NCBI GenBank assembly: GCA_902536085.1
Contig: CACAWF010000001.1
Location: 97,415 to 161,414 of the forward strand
DNA length: 64,000 nucleotides
Direction of reading: 5' to 3'
DNA from: an uncultured Pelagibacteraceae bacterium
GTDB lineage: Bacteria > Pseudomonadota > Alphaproteobacteria > Pelagibacterales > Pelagibacteraceae
Part shown: positions 39,090-48,801 of the stretch, piece by piece
Layout: each line of letters opens with the position of its first letter
Position numbering within the stretch: position 1 is the first letter of the stretch
Position numbers and translations under genes: made by a program
The notes under the pieces: generated by a model
What the model was told of the DNA's origin: nothing
The model's database searches: none
Seen by the model: the letters and a program-made list of their open reading frames with translations, nothing else

Positions 39090-40175
39090 ATGTTATTTCA
39101 TTTTTTTACATCTTTAATTGATCAATACTCTTTTTTCAATGTATTCAAATATTTAACTTTTAGGACAGGTTTATCAGTAATGACTTCATTGATAATAGTT
39201 TTTATAATCGGCGCTCCATTAATAAAAATTTTTTCAGAAAAGATGATCACTGGTCCTATAAGGCAAGATGGGCCCATTGATCACATTGTCAAAAAATCTG
39301 GAACTCCCACGATGGGAGGGATAATTATAATTATCGGTATTATTTTCAGTACTTTACTCTGGGCAGATCTTTCGAATGTTTATATCTGGACATTAATATT
39401 TGTATCATTAAGCCTTAGTTGTCTTGGTCTAGCAGATGATATTCTCAAAATAAAATATAAAAATTCCAGGGGGCTAAAATCAAGATACAAATTTTTAGGT
39501 CAGTTAATAATTGGCGCAGTAGCTTTGACTATTTTAATCAAGCTTTCTGATCATCAATATTTATTTAATCTTTATTTTCCTTTTTTTAAAAATTTAATTT
39601 TACACATGGGTTTATTTTTTATTCCTTTTGGCCTTTTTGTAATTATTGGTTCTTCAAATGCTGTAAACTTAACAGATGGACTTGATGGATTAGCGACGGT
39701 CCCTGTCATGTTAGTTGCTTTATCTTTTACACTTATTTCATATGTAGTTGGTAACACAATATTTTCTGAGTACCTACAAATTCAATACATTCCTGATGTA
39801 GGCGAGCTTTCAATTTTTTGTGGATCAGTTGTAGGAGCATGTCTCGGTTTTCTTTGGTACAATGCCCCTCCAGCAAAAATATTTATGGGAGACACAGGAT
39901 CTTTGTCTTTAGGTGGTTCCTTGGCTGCTATAGCGATAATTGTTAAACATGAAATTGTTCTAGCAATAATTGGAGGTTTATTTGTTTTAGAGACTGTTTC
40001 AGTAATTATTCAAGTTATATCATTTAAATTAACTGGAAGAAGAATTTTTAAGATGGCGCCTATACACCATCACTTTGAGAAAAAAGGGTGGGCGGAGTCT
40101 ACAATAGTAATTCGTTTTTGGATCATAGCGATAATCTTGGCTTTAGTAGGATTAGCGACACTAAAACTAAGGTAA
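39090..40175 (+). CDS. mraY: phospho-N-acetylmuramoyl-pentapeptide transferase
   Basis: Integral membrane enzyme that makes lipid I from UDP-MurNAc-pentapeptide and undecaprenyl phosphate. It has 361 residues and about ten membrane helices. Signatures are KSGTPTMGGIIIIIGII, CLGLADDILKI, NAVNLTDGLDGLATVP, KIFMGDTGSLSLGG and MAPIHHHFEKKGWAEST. It starts on the base after the murE-murF stop and ends 2 bp before murD. Confidence 0.98.
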   Translation: MLFHFFTSLIDQYSFFNVFKYLTFRTGLSVMTSLIIVFIIGAPLIKIFSEKMITGPIRQDGPIDHIVKKSGTPTMGGIIIIIGIIFSTLLWADLSNVYIWTLIFVSLSLSCLGLADDILKIKYKNSRGLKSRYKFLGQLIIGAVALTILIKLSDHQYLFNLYFPFFKNLILHMGLFFIPFGLFVIIGSSNAVNLTDGLDGLATVPVMLVALSFTLISYVVGNTIFSEYLQIQYIPDVGELSIFCGSVVGACLGFLWYNAPPAKIFMGDTGSLSLGGSLAAIAIIVKHEIVLAIIGGLFVLETVSVIIQVISFKLTGRRIFKMAPIHHHFEKKGWAESTIVIRFWIIAIILALVGLATLKLR

Positions 40176-40177
40176 AG

Positions 40178-41461
40178 ATGCTCAAAAAAATAAATTTTAA
40201 AAAAACCTCTTTCTTAATATATGGTTTAGGTTCTACCGGCAAATCGGTAGTAAATTTTTTTAAAAAAAATAAAATAAAGAATTATCAAGTTTGGGACGAC
40301 CAAAATAAAAGATTATTTAAACATCAAAGACCAGAAAACTTAGAATTAGCATTACAAAATACAAATTATATTATTCTTAGCCCAGGTGTAAATTTGCAAA
40401 ATTCAAAAAATAGAAAATATTTAAAAAAATATGAAAATAAAATAATCACTGATATAGATTTAGTTTTTATTTTAAAAAAATTTTCAAAAAGCATTGTGGT
40501 TACTGGTACTAATGGAAAATCAACGACGTGTAAAATTTTAGAACATATACTAAAAAAAAATAATTATAAAATTCATCTCGGTGGAAATATCGGAACTCCA
40601 ATATTAAATCTAAAAATTAAAAAAAATAGCTACTTAATAATTGAGGCCTCATCTTTTCAACTAGCATACTCAAAGTTTATTTGCCCAGACTATGCTTTTA
40701 TACTCAATATTTCTAATGACCATTTAGATTGGCACGGGACGATGAAGAATTACATAGACTCAAAATTTAAAATTTTTAATCTTCAGAGAAAAGACCAGTA
40801 CTCTATTATTAATAAAAAACTTAGACACATCTTTTTAAGAAAAAAATTCAAAGGTAAATTAATAATCCCTCAGATACATGATTATAAAAAAATTAAATCT
40901 AAAATAAAAAACGCTTACCTTAAATTAAAGATAAATGATGAAAATTTGTCTAATGTTTTCACATTATCCAAATTATTAAAAATTAAAAAAAAATTTGTTC
41001 TTAAATCTTTAAATTCTTTTGAAGGACTACCCCATAGGCACGAAATTTTTCTTGAAAAAAAAAATTGTATTTTTATAAACGACTCTAAAGCAACTTCATT
41101 CGAAGCTACTAAAAGCGCTTTAAAGAATTGTGAAAACATTTATTGGATTGTAGGAGGTCTTCCAAAAAAAAATGATAATTTTACATTTGGAAATTCAAAA
41201 AAAAATATTATTAGAGCATATATAATTGGTAAAAATACACATTTTTTTAAACAGCAGATTAAAAATAAAATTAATTTTAAAGTTGTAAAAAATTTGAGAA
41301 AAGCTATTTCTGAAATTATTAAGGACATTAAAATTTCAAACATCAATAAAAAATCAATTTTATTCAGTCCTGCCTCAGCCTCTTATGATCAGTATTTAAA
41401 TTTTGAAAAAAGAGGAGAAGAATTTAAAAAACTAAGTAAATATTATGCAAAACGTTTATAA
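40178..41461 (+). CDS. murD: UDP-N-acetylmuramoyl-L-alanine--D-glutamate ligase
   Basis: Adds D-glutamate to UDP-MurNAc-L-Ala in the cytosol. I chose the ATG at 40178 (MLKKINFKKTSFLIYGLG), 427 residues; an in-frame upstream start would sit inside mraY. Motifs: N-terminal GLGSTGKSVVNFF, P-loop VVTGTNGKSTTCKIL, EASSFQLAYS, ISNDHLDWHGTMKNYIDSKF and LPHRHEIF then FINDSKATSFEATKSAL. The C-terminal segment FSPASASYDQYLNFEKRGEE is characteristic of MurD. It overlaps ftsW by 17 bp. Confidence 0.96.
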   Translation: MLKKINFKKTSFLIYGLGSTGKSVVNFFKKNKIKNYQVWDDQNKRLFKHQRPENLELALQNTNYIILSPGVNLQNSKNRKYLKKYENKIITDIDLVFILKKFSKSIVVTGTNGKSTTCKILEHILKKNNYKIHLGGNIGTPILNLKIKKNSYLIIEASSFQLAYSKFICPDYAFILNISNDHLDWHGTMKNYIDSKFKIFNLQRKDQYSIINKKLRHIFLRKKFKGKLIIPQIHDYKKIKSKIKNAYLKLKINDENLSNVFTLSKLLKIKKKFVLKSLNSFEGLPHRHEIFLEKKNCIFINDSKATSFEATKSALKNCENIYWIVGGLPKKNDNFTFGNSKKNIIRAYIIGKNTHFFKQQIKNKINFKVVKNLRKAISEIIKDIKISNINKKSILFSPASASYDQYLNFEKRGEEFKKLSKYYAKRL

Positions 41462-42569
41462 AATTAAGATTATCAATTATTGGCGTAATATAGATAAAAA
41501 AATTTTTTTCTGTTTTTTAATATTATTTTTTTTGGGGTTGTTTTTTTCTTTTTCATCTACCTCATCTCTTGCTGGTGAAAGATTAAATAAAGACTATTAT
41601 TTCTTTTTTTCTAAACATTTGATATTTACATTTCTAGCATTGATAATAATGATTTTTTTTTCAATTATTGAAACATCACTTTTAAAAAAATTTGTAGTAC
41701 CTTTGTTTATAATTTCTTTTATCTTTCTTGCGTTAGTTCCAATAATAGGAGTTGAAGTTAAAGGGGCTAAAAGATGGTTAGACCTTTATTTTTTTAGGAT
41801 ACAGCCCATAGAGGTTTTAAAACCTTTTTTTATTTTAACTACAGTAAATATATTAACATTGGAAAAACTTCGAAATTCACAAATTAAGTATCTTTTCAGT
41901 TTTTTATTACTAATATCTGTTATTATTTTTTTAATAGATCAACCTGATTTAGGACAATCTATCCTTTTGATTGGAGCTTGGATTGCTACTGTGTTTATTG
42001 CTGGAGTAAGTTTATTTTATATTTTTAGTTTTTTTACAATTTTTTTAATTTCATTGAGCTTGATCTTATTTTTAATGCCAGAAAAATTTGGTTATATTTC
42101 TAATAGATTGATTTCATTTATTGATCCAAGTAAAGGAGATAAATTTCAATCATCGTCGGCATTAGATGCAATTAAACTGGGAGGCTTAAAAGGGCAAGGT
42201 ATGGGGGAAGGAATATTAAAAGACAGTGTTCCAGAGGCTCATACTGATTATATAATTGCTATAATTTCTGAAGAGTATGGAGCAATTATCTCTATTATAA
42301 TAATTTCGATTTTTTTGTATATCGCCTTTAGAATTATTAAAAATTGTTTAAACCAAGAAGATCAGATCATCAAAATATCATTATGTGGACTTTCTGCTTT
42401 GCTTATATTTCAAACGTTTATTCATATTGGAGTTAATACAAGTTTAATACCAACCACTGGAATGACTTTACCTTTTTTAAGTTATGGTGGATCCTCATTG
42501 ATTGGAAGCGCAATACTTGCAGGAGTAATATTGAATTATACCAAAAATAAGGCTTACTTATATGAGTAA
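41445..42569 (+). CDS. ftsW: septal peptidoglycan polymerase FtsW
   Basis: SEDS-family glycosyltransferase working with FtsI at the septum. It has 374 residues and about ten transmembrane helices. Family segments are GVEVKGAKRWLDLYFFRIQP followed by IEVLKPFFIL, IDQPDLGQSILLIGAW with the catalytic Asp region, HTDYIIAIISEEYG and PTTGMTLPFLSYGGSSLIGS. The downstream murG overlaps by 8 bp. Confidence 0.96.
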   Translation: MQNVYKIKIINYWRNIDKKIFFCFLILFFLGLFFSFSSTSSLAGERLNKDYYFFFSKHLIFTFLALIIMIFFSIIETSLLKKFVVPLFIISFIFLALVPIIGVEVKGAKRWLDLYFFRIQPIEVLKPFFILTTVNILTLEKLRNSQIKYLFSFLLLISVIIFLIDQPDLGQSILLIGAWIATVFIAGVSLFYIFSFFTIFLISLSLILFLMPEKFGYISNRLISFIDPSKGDKFQSSSALDAIKLGGLKGQGMGEGILKDSVPEAHTDYIIAIISEEYGAIISIIIISIFLYIAFRIIKNCLNQEDQIIKISLCGLSALLIFQTFIHIGVNTSLIPTTGMTLPFLSYGGSSLIGSAILAGVILNYTKNKAYLYE

Positions 42570-43665
42570 ACAGATTAAAACGATTATTGCAGTTGGTGGT
42601 ACCGGTGGACATGTTTTTCCTGGGTTAAATTTAGCGGAACACTTAAAAGAAAAAAATTTTGGTGTTAAATTGGTTACAGATAAAAGAGGGTACGTTTTTT
42701 TTGAAAATTACAAAAGTTTTAATGTAACGGTAATACCTTCCTCGCCTTTAATAAATAAAAGTATTATCTCCATAGGTTATTCGATAGCTCTCATTTTAAT
42801 TTCTGTTCTGAGGTCATTGATATTTTTAATATTCAACAGACCAAAAATTATTTTTGGGATGGGTGGATATGCCTCTTTTCCTATATGTATTGCTGCAAAA
42901 ATATTAAATATAAAATTTATTATTTATGAAAATAATTTAATAATTGGTAAAGCAAATAAATATTTACTGCCATTTGCGGAAAAAATATTTGTATCTTATA
43001 AAGAATTAGAGGGTATACCTAGTAAGTTTAATTTTAAGATTTTTGAAATTGGAAACATAATAAAAAAATCAATTATTCACTCTGCACAAATAAAAGAAAA
43101 GAATAAAATTACAGATGACAAAAATATTAACATTTTGATATTGGGAGGCAGCCAAGCTGCAAAAATTTTTGCAGAGGTACTTCCTGAAATATTTAAAAAT
43201 TGTTTAGCTGAAGGCATATCTTTAAAAATTTTTCAACATTGTTTACCTCAGCAAGAAAAGAAATTGAGTTCATTTTATAATGCCGCGGGAATAGAATTTG
43301 AAACTTTTAATTTCAGTAAAAATTTAATTGAATATTTTAAAAAAGTTGATTTAGCTATAACTAGATCAGGTGCCTCTATGTTATCGGAACTTACTAATTT
43401 TGAGATTCCCTTTATCTCAATTCCACTACCCTCTTCAGCAGAAAAACACCAACTTAAGAATGCAATTTATTATAAAAAAAAGAAATTCGGTTTTTTAATT
43501 GAGGAAAAGGATTTAAAAAGTAAACTTTTTCCTCTTATTAAAGATATTTATTTCAATAAATCATTATTAGATGATATCAAAAATAATCAAAAACAATATT
43601 CTGACAAAAATGTCTACAACAATATTGACCAAACTTTAAAAAAGATAATAGATGAAAAAAATTAA
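42562..43665 (+). CDS. murG: UDP-GlcNAc:lipid I N-acetylglucosaminyltransferase
   Basis: Peripheral inner-membrane GT-B enzyme converting lipid I to lipid II. It has 367 residues. Motifs: VGGTGGHVFPGLNLAEHL at the N-terminus, FGMGGYASFPICIAAKILN, the second-domain loop ILILGGSQAAKIFAE and the donor-binding segment AITRSGASMLSELTNFEIPF with IPLPSSAEKHQLKNA. It overlaps ftsW by 8 bp and murC by 14 bp. Confidence 0.97.
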   Translation: MSKQIKTIIAVGGTGGHVFPGLNLAEHLKEKNFGVKLVTDKRGYVFFENYKSFNVTVIPSSPLINKSIISIGYSIALILISVLRSLIFLIFNRPKIIFGMGGYASFPICIAAKILNIKFIIYENNLIIGKANKYLLPFAEKIFVSYKELEGIPSKFNFKIFEIGNIIKKSIIHSAQIKEKNKITDDKNINILILGGSQAAKIFAEVLPEIFKNCLAEGISLKIFQHCLPQQEKKLSSFYNAAGIEFETFNFSKNLIEYFKKVDLAITRSGASMLSELTNFEIPFISIPLPSSAEKHQLKNAIYYKKKKFGFLIEEKDLKSKLFPLIKDIYFNKSLLDDIKNNQKQYSDKNVYNNIDQTLKKIIDEKN

Positions 43666-45049
43666 CTTAGGACAAAAAGAAATAATTCATTTTGTTGGGA
43701 TAGGAGGAATAGGCATGAGCGGATTAGCTCAAGTTATGAAAAACATGGGATTTAATATTCAGGGTAGCGATCAACAAATAAATAAAAACACTATTAGTTG
43801 TAAGAAATTAGGTATTAAAATTTTTAAAGGTCATGCAAAAAAAAATGTAAAAAATGCATCAATTCTAGTCAAGTCTTCTGCAATTAAAAAAAATAACGTG
43901 GAACTAAAATACTCGAGAAAAAAAAAAATACCTATCTATTCGAGAGCAGAAGTTTTAGCTGATGTTGTCTCACTAAAAAAAAATATAATAATTACAGGTT
44001 CCCATGGGAAAACTACAACTACTTCCTTAATATCAAAAATTTTGTCAGACCAAAAATTAGACCCCACAATAATTAATGGAGGGGTAATTAATTCATTAAA
44101 TACAAACGCTAAGTTAGGTAAAGGGGAATGGTCGATTTTAGAAGCCGATGAGTCTGATGGAAGTTTTTTAAAATTACCAATAAATTATTCTGTTGTTACT
44201 AACATTGATTATGAACACATGGAATATTATAAAAATTTCAAAAATTTGGAAAGCTCATTTTTGAAATTTATAGAAAAAACACCACCTACCGGAAAGTCAA
44301 TTATTTGTATTGATAATAAGTATCTTAAAAAAATATATGGGAGAATAAAAAATAAAAATATTATTACATATGGAGAGTCCAGAAATTCAAATTACTTCAT
44401 TTCTAACATAAGATATATATCAGACTTTTCAATTTTTGATTTAAGTTACAAAAATATAAACAAAGAAATTAAAAAAATTAAAAATATTCATCTAAAACTT
44501 TTAGGTAAACACAATGTATTGAATGCAAGTGCAGCCATAGCAGTTTGTTTGAACCTCGGAGTAGATCAAAATGTTATAAAAAAATCTTTAAAAAAATTTT
44601 CTGGAGTTCAAAGAAGGATGACTAAAATATTTTCAAAAAATGGAAATGATTTTTATGATGATTATGCTCATCATCCAACAGAAATTAAATCTATTTTAGA
44701 AGGTGTGAAAAATGTATCAAAAAAAAGACAAATTTTATCAGTTTTTGAACCTCATCGTTATTCAAGAGTTTCGTCGCTTAAAATACAATTTGCAAAGTCA
44801 TTTTCTAATTCAAATTTAGTTTTACTTTGCCCAATATATGCTGCTGGAGAAAAAAAAGACTTGAAATTTAATCAAATAAACTTTGCGAAATTGATTTCAA
44901 AATATTCACATACTCAAGTTATTATTATAAAAAATCAAAATGAATTAGTAAAATATTTAAAAAATAATTTGAGTGGAAATGAAATTATAATTGGTATGGG
45001 TGCTGGGTCTATTTCAAAATGGATGAGAGATCTTAAAAATACTTTATGA
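43652..45049 (+). CDS. murC: UDP-N-acetylmuramate--L-alanine ligase
   Basis: Adds L-alanine to UDP-MurNAc, the first peptide-adding step. It has 465 residues. Motifs are HFVGIGGIGMSGLAQVM, the P-loop ITGSHGKTTTTSLI, EADESDGSFLKL, VTNIDYEHMEYY, the HNVLNASAAIAV loop and FYDDYAHHPTEIKSIL, all typical. It overlaps murG by 14 bp and murB by 4 bp. Confidence 0.97.
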   Translation: MKKINLGQKEIIHFVGIGGIGMSGLAQVMKNMGFNIQGSDQQINKNTISCKKLGIKIFKGHAKKNVKNASILVKSSAIKKNNVELKYSRKKKIPIYSRAEVLADVVSLKKNIIITGSHGKTTTTSLISKILSDQKLDPTIINGGVINSLNTNAKLGKGEWSILEADESDGSFLKLPINYSVVTNIDYEHMEYYKNFKNLESSFLKFIEKTPPTGKSIICIDNKYLKKIYGRIKNKNIITYGESRNSNYFISNIRYISDFSIFDLSYKNINKEIKKIKNIHLKLLGKHNVLNASAAIAVCLNLGVDQNVIKKSLKKFSGVQRRMTKIFSKNGNDFYDDYAHHPTEIKSILEGVKNVSKKRQILSVFEPHRYSRVSSLKIQFAKSFSNSNLVLLCPIYAAGEKKDLKFNQINFAKLISKYSHTQVIIIKNQNELVKYLKNNLSGNEIIIGMGAGSISKWMRDLKNTL

Positions 45050-45951
45050 GTCTAGATTTAGATATAATTAAAAAATTTAATAACAATATTTCAAATAATA
45101 CAAATCTTTCAAATTATAGTTGGTTCAATTTAGGTGGACCAGCTGAGTATTTTTTTAAACCTGAAAATAAAAAACAATTAATTGAATTTCTAAAAGAAAA
45201 CAAAAAAAATAAACTTAAAGTAACAATTCTTGGAGCTGGCTCAAATACTCTTATAAGAGATAAAGGAGTTAAAGGCGTTGTGATAAAATTAGGTTCAAAT
45301 TTTTCAGAAATTAGACTAATTGATAAGAATATTATAGAAGTTGGTGCAGCGACACTAGATCGAAAAGTTTCAAACTTTGCATTGAAAAATGGAATAGGAA
45401 ATCTTGAATTTTTATCTTGTATACCTGGGTCTATAGGGGGTGCAGTAATAATGAATAGTGGATGTTATCATAATGATATTTCAAAAGTTTTAGTTTCTAT
45501 AAAAGTTATAGATACTTATGATTGCAAAGAAAAAGAGATCAAGAGAGAAAAAATTAATTTTATCTATAGGGGTTGTAATTTATCAGATAAATTTATTATT
45601 ACCTCTGTCAAACTTAAAGGAAAAATTTGTTCTAGAGAAATTATAGAAAAAAAACAAATTGAATTAATAAACAAAAAAAAACTAACCCAGCCAAGTCAGG
45701 TCAAAACTTGCGGTAGCACCTTTAAAAATTTTAGTAATACGAAAAAGGCTTGGCAACTAATTAAAGAAGCTGGATGTCATGAATATTCCGAGGGAGATGC
45801 AATTATATCAAAAAAACATTGTAATTTTTTTGTCAATAATGGAAAAGCGAATTCAGCTGACATAGAAAAATTAATTTATAAAGTAAAACAAGCGGTTAGT
45901 GATAAGACAGGAGTTAATCTTGAGCTTGAGATTAATATCATTGGTGAATAA
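45046..45951 (+). CDS. murB: UDP-N-acetylenolpyruvoylglucosamine reductase
   Basis: FAD enzyme that reduces UDP-GlcNAc-enolpyruvate to UDP-MurNAc. It has 301 residues. Motifs: NYSWFNLGGPAEYFFKPENK, the FAD loop TILGAGSNTLIRDKGVKGVV, CIPGSIGGAVIMNSGCY, FIYRGCNL and the active-site serine segment KTCGSTFKNF. The final EINIIGE carries the conserved Glu. It overlaps murC by 4 bp and the likely ddl start by 8 bp. Confidence 0.97.
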   Translation: MSLDLDIIKKFNNNISNNTNLSNYSWFNLGGPAEYFFKPENKKQLIEFLKENKKNKLKVTILGAGSNTLIRDKGVKGVVIKLGSNFSEIRLIDKNIIEVGAATLDRKVSNFALKNGIGNLEFLSCIPGSIGGAVIMNSGCYHNDISKVLVSIKVIDTYDCKEKEIKREKINFIYRGCNLSDKFIITSVKLKGKICSREIIEKKQIELINKKKLTQPSQVKTCGSTFKNFSNTKKAWQLIKEAGCHEYSEGDAIISKKHCNFFVNNGKANSADIEKLIYKVKQAVSDKTGVNLELEINIIGE

Positions 45952-46882
45952 AAAAAAAATTAAAAAAGTCCTAGTTGTTTTGGGAGGAACATCTGGAGAA
46001 AGATCTGTAAGTCTCGATAGCGGAAAAGCCTGTATAAAAGCTCTTAAAAAAAAAAAATATAAGGTTTCGAAAATTGATCCAAAATTTAAAAATCTCAATT
46101 TAATTAATACTAAAAAAACAGACGTTATTTTTAATGCTTTACATGGAAAAGATGGAGAAGATGGAGTAGCGCAAAGTTATTTCGAATATTTAAAAATTCC
46201 ATACACACATTCTGGAGTTGTAAGTTCTTATAACGCAATGAACAAGATTATATCTAAAAACATTTTTATACGAAATAAAATTTTAACACCAAAATATTTT
46301 TCACTTAAAAAAAAAGAGATGAAAAAAAACATTTTAAAAACAAAAATTAAAAAAAAAGCGATAAAGTTCCCTATTGTTGTGAAACCTATAAGTGAAGGTT
46401 CAAGTCTTGGCGTAAAAATTTGTAAAAATTTTTTAGAATTATTTAATTCCTCAAGAAAACTTTTTAAAAAATATAATGAATTAATATTTGAAGAGTATAT
46501 TGGCGGCCAGGAAATTCAAGCTGCAGTAATTAATAATACTGCAATTGGAGCAATAGAACTAATTCCAAAAAGAAAATTTTATGACTATAAAGCAAAATAT
46601 ACTAAAGCAGCCAAAACAAAACATATCATGCCGGCAAGATTGAAAAAAAATAAATATTCCGAGGTTTTAAGATTAGCTCAAAAAGCTCATAGAGCCTTAG
46701 GATGCAAAGGTGTTACTAGAACAGATTTTAAATTTTTTAAAAATAATTTTTATCTTTTAGAATTAAATACACAGCCTGGTATGACAAACCTTTCTCTAGT
46801 TCCAGAAATAGCAAATTATTATGGGATTAATTTTTCAAATTTAGTTGAAAAAATATTATTGGATGCAAGTATTAATAGATGA
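45944..46882 (+). CDS. ddl: D-alanine--D-alanine ligase (probable GTG start)
   Basis: ATP-grasp enzyme forming the D-Ala-D-Ala dipeptide used by MurF. The best start is GTG at 45944 (312 residues), directly ahead of the conserved VLVVLGGTSGERSVSLDSG; a GTG at 45899 would extend 15 residues into murB. Other motifs: LHGKDGEDGVAQSYFE, KFPIVVKPISEGSSLGVKIC, FEEYIGGQEIQAAVI and LLELNTQPGMTNLSLVPEIA. Its stop overlaps the ftsQ start by 4 bp. Confidence 0.95.
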   Translation: MNKKKIKKVLVVLGGTSGERSVSLDSGKACIKALKKKKYKVSKIDPKFKNLNLINTKKTDVIFNALHGKDGEDGVAQSYFEYLKIPYTHSGVVSSYNAMNKIISKNIFIRNKILTPKYFSLKKKEMKKNILKTKIKKKAIKFPIVVKPISEGSSLGVKICKNFLELFNSSRKLFKKYNELIFEEYIGGQEIQAAVINNTAIGAIELIPKRKFYDYKAKYTKAAKTKHIMPARLKKNKYSEVLRLAQKAHRALGCKGVTRTDFKFFKNNFYLLELNTQPGMTNLSLVPEIANYYGINFSNLVEKILLDASINR

Positions 46883-47538
46883 AAAAGAGATTATTAATTG
46901 CTATTGGTTTAATACTAATTTTAACTACTTATAAAATTAATCTGAATTTTGAAATTCCGTTAGACTCATCAGTAAAGCAAATAATTGTTAAAAACAATAA
47001 TATTGTAAAAGAAGAAGAAATTAAAAAAAAATTAGCTTTCCTTTATGACTCAAATATTTTTTCTTTAAAAAAAAAACAAACAAAACAACAACTGAATGAA
47101 ATTGATTTAATAGACAGTTTTGAAATAAAAAAAATTTATCCAGATAAAATTATTATAAAGATTTATGAGAAGAAACCTATTGCAATATTACAAAATAAAA
47201 AAGAAAAAAAATATTTTACAAAAAATGGTGAGGTAATTGCTTTTTTTTATTCAAAAAAATTTGAAAATTTACCTATAGTTTTTGGAAATGAAAGTAATTT
47301 TAACAATTTTTATATAAACCTAATAAAAACAGATTTTCCAATAGAAAATATAAAGACTTTTTATTTTTTCGAGTCAAATAGATGGGATCTAGTCACAAAA
47401 CAGAATCAAACAATTAAATTGCCAATAAAGAATTTTGATAAAAGTCTTGAAAATTTTTTGAATATTAAAAATCAGAGTAATTTTGAAAAATATAAAGTTT
47501 TCGATTATAGAATAAGCAATCAACTAATTTTAAAATAG
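46879..47538 (+). CDS. ftsQ: cell division protein FtsQ
   Basis: Bitopic inner-membrane divisome protein, 219 residues, with one N-terminal helix (LLIAIGLILILTTYKINL) and a periplasmic POTRA domain (KQIIVKNNNIVKEEEIKKKL, then SFEIKKIYPDKIIIKIYEKK). The FtsQ domain continues with KPIAILQNKKEKKYFTKNGE. The sequence is diverged, but topology, domain order and place between ddl and ftsA agree. It is shorter than typical alphaproteobacterial FtsQ (about 270-310), lacking long cytosolic and C-terminal tails. Confidence 0.92.
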   Translation: MKKRLLIAIGLILILTTYKINLNFEIPLDSSVKQIIVKNNNIVKEEEIKKKLAFLYDSNIFSLKKKQTKQQLNEIDLIDSFEIKKIYPDKIIIKIYEKKPIAILQNKKEKKYFTKNGEVIAFFYSKKFENLPIVFGNESNFNNFYINLIKTDFPIENIKTFYFFESNRWDLVTKQNQTIKLPIKNFDKSLENFLNIKNQSNFEKYKVFDYRISNQLILK

Positions 47539-47541
47539 TAT

Positions 47542-48738
47542 ATGCAATCAAAATCACCTATGCTTTTTATAGAGATTGATAAAATTAAATTTAATTTTGT
47601 TGTAGGAAAAAATTTAGAGAATAACGATTTTAAGATAATTCATAAATTTTCAACTCCTGTACAGGGAATTATTGATAACAAAATTATAGATTTTAATTTA
47701 ATCTTTGAGATTTTTAGTAAAAATATTTTTTTGATAGAACAAAAAATAAATCACGTTTTTGAAGAAGTAGTAATTGTAATAAATAATTTTGATTGCTCTT
47801 TAATTAATTTTTCAGGATTTAAAAAACTTAATGGATCACAATTAGTAAAAGAAAATGTTACTTATATTTTAAATGCATTAAAATCAAAAATTTCAGAAAT
47901 AGAGCCAGATAAAGTTATCCTTCAAATATTTAACTCAAATTTTTTTCTTGACGGTAAAAAAACTGAAAATTTACCGATAGGTCTATTTGGAAATTTTTAT
48001 TCCCATGAATTATCTTTTTTTTTAATTAATAAAAATGATTTTCAGAACTTATCTAATATTTTTAATAAATGTAATCTAAAGATAAAAAAAATAATTTCAA
48101 AAAATTTTATAGAAGGTGTTTGTTTGATAAATAACAATACAAACCTTGACTCCTTTTTTTCAATAAAAATTGAAGAGAATAATTCTCAAATTACTTTTTT
48201 TGAGAATTCAGCTCTGAGATATGTTCAAAATTTTAATTTTGGTTCAGAAATAGTTTTCAGTGATATTTCCAAGATAACTGGTATTAAAAAAAGCACTATT
48301 AAAAAGATGTTGCCAGGATTAAACCTTAACCAAAAATATGATGATGAGGTAATTGAAAAAAAGTTTTTTGAGGTAAATCATTATAGAAAAATAAAGAAAA
48401 AATTAATATTCGAAGTTGTTAAGGCTAGAATTTCTGAAATGACAGAATTGATAGTTTTAAAAAATATTAATATTACAAGCTTTATGAAAAAAAAATATCC
48501 AATCTTTCTTTCTATAAGCGATGAGTTAAGTTCAAAAATCTTCAATAAAATTTATGAAAATTGTTTTTCCCAAAATAAAAATTTGAAAGTGAATTTTTTA
48601 AATAATTTAAACCGTGAACAAATCTTTACTGAGGTAAATAAAATTGTTCAATATGGGTGGAAAAAAGAGGCTGTACCCATTATACAGGAAAAAAAGTCAA
48701 TAATTTCAAGACTCTTTGATATCATTTTTAGATCTTAA
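47542..48738 (+). CDS. ftsA: divergent FtsA with degenerate nucleotide-binding motifs
   Basis: Actin-family membrane tether for FtsZ, 398 residues, recognised by its 1C subdomain (VVIVINNFDCSLINFSGFKK to GLFGNFYSHELSFFLINKN), by position after ftsQ and by its end. The phosphate-1 loop, normally LDIGTSK, reads FIEIDKIKFNFVVG; phosphate-2, normally DIGGGTTD, reads FFSIKIEENNSQITFF; the adenosine loop TGGGA is absent (PIFLSISDELSSKI). The C-terminal amphipathic helix KKSIISRLFDIIFRS is kept. So membrane anchoring seems retained while ATP binding is doubtful. The frame is intact across the gene and not decayed. Confidence 0.85.
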   Translation: MQSKSPMLFIEIDKIKFNFVVGKNLENNDFKIIHKFSTPVQGIIDNKIIDFNLIFEIFSKNIFLIEQKINHVFEEVVIVINNFDCSLINFSGFKKLNGSQLVKENVTYILNALKSKISEIEPDKVILQIFNSNFFLDGKKTENLPIGLFGNFYSHELSFFLINKNDFQNLSNIFNKCNLKIKKIISKNFIEGVCLINNNTNLDSFFSIKIEENNSQITFFENSALRYVQNFNFGSEIVFSDISKITGIKKSTIKKMLPGLNLNQKYDDEVIEKKFFEVNHYRKIKKKLIFEVVKARISEMTELIVLKNINITSFMKKKYPIFLSISDELSSKIFNKIYENCFSQNKNLKVNFLNNLNREQIFTEVNKIVQYGWKKEAVPIIQEKKSIISRLFDIIFRS

Positions 48739-48801
48739 TTGTTTTTTTATGAAACATTAGTTGTTTTAAAAATATCTTAAATTTTGTGTATAAAATTTCC
48801 G

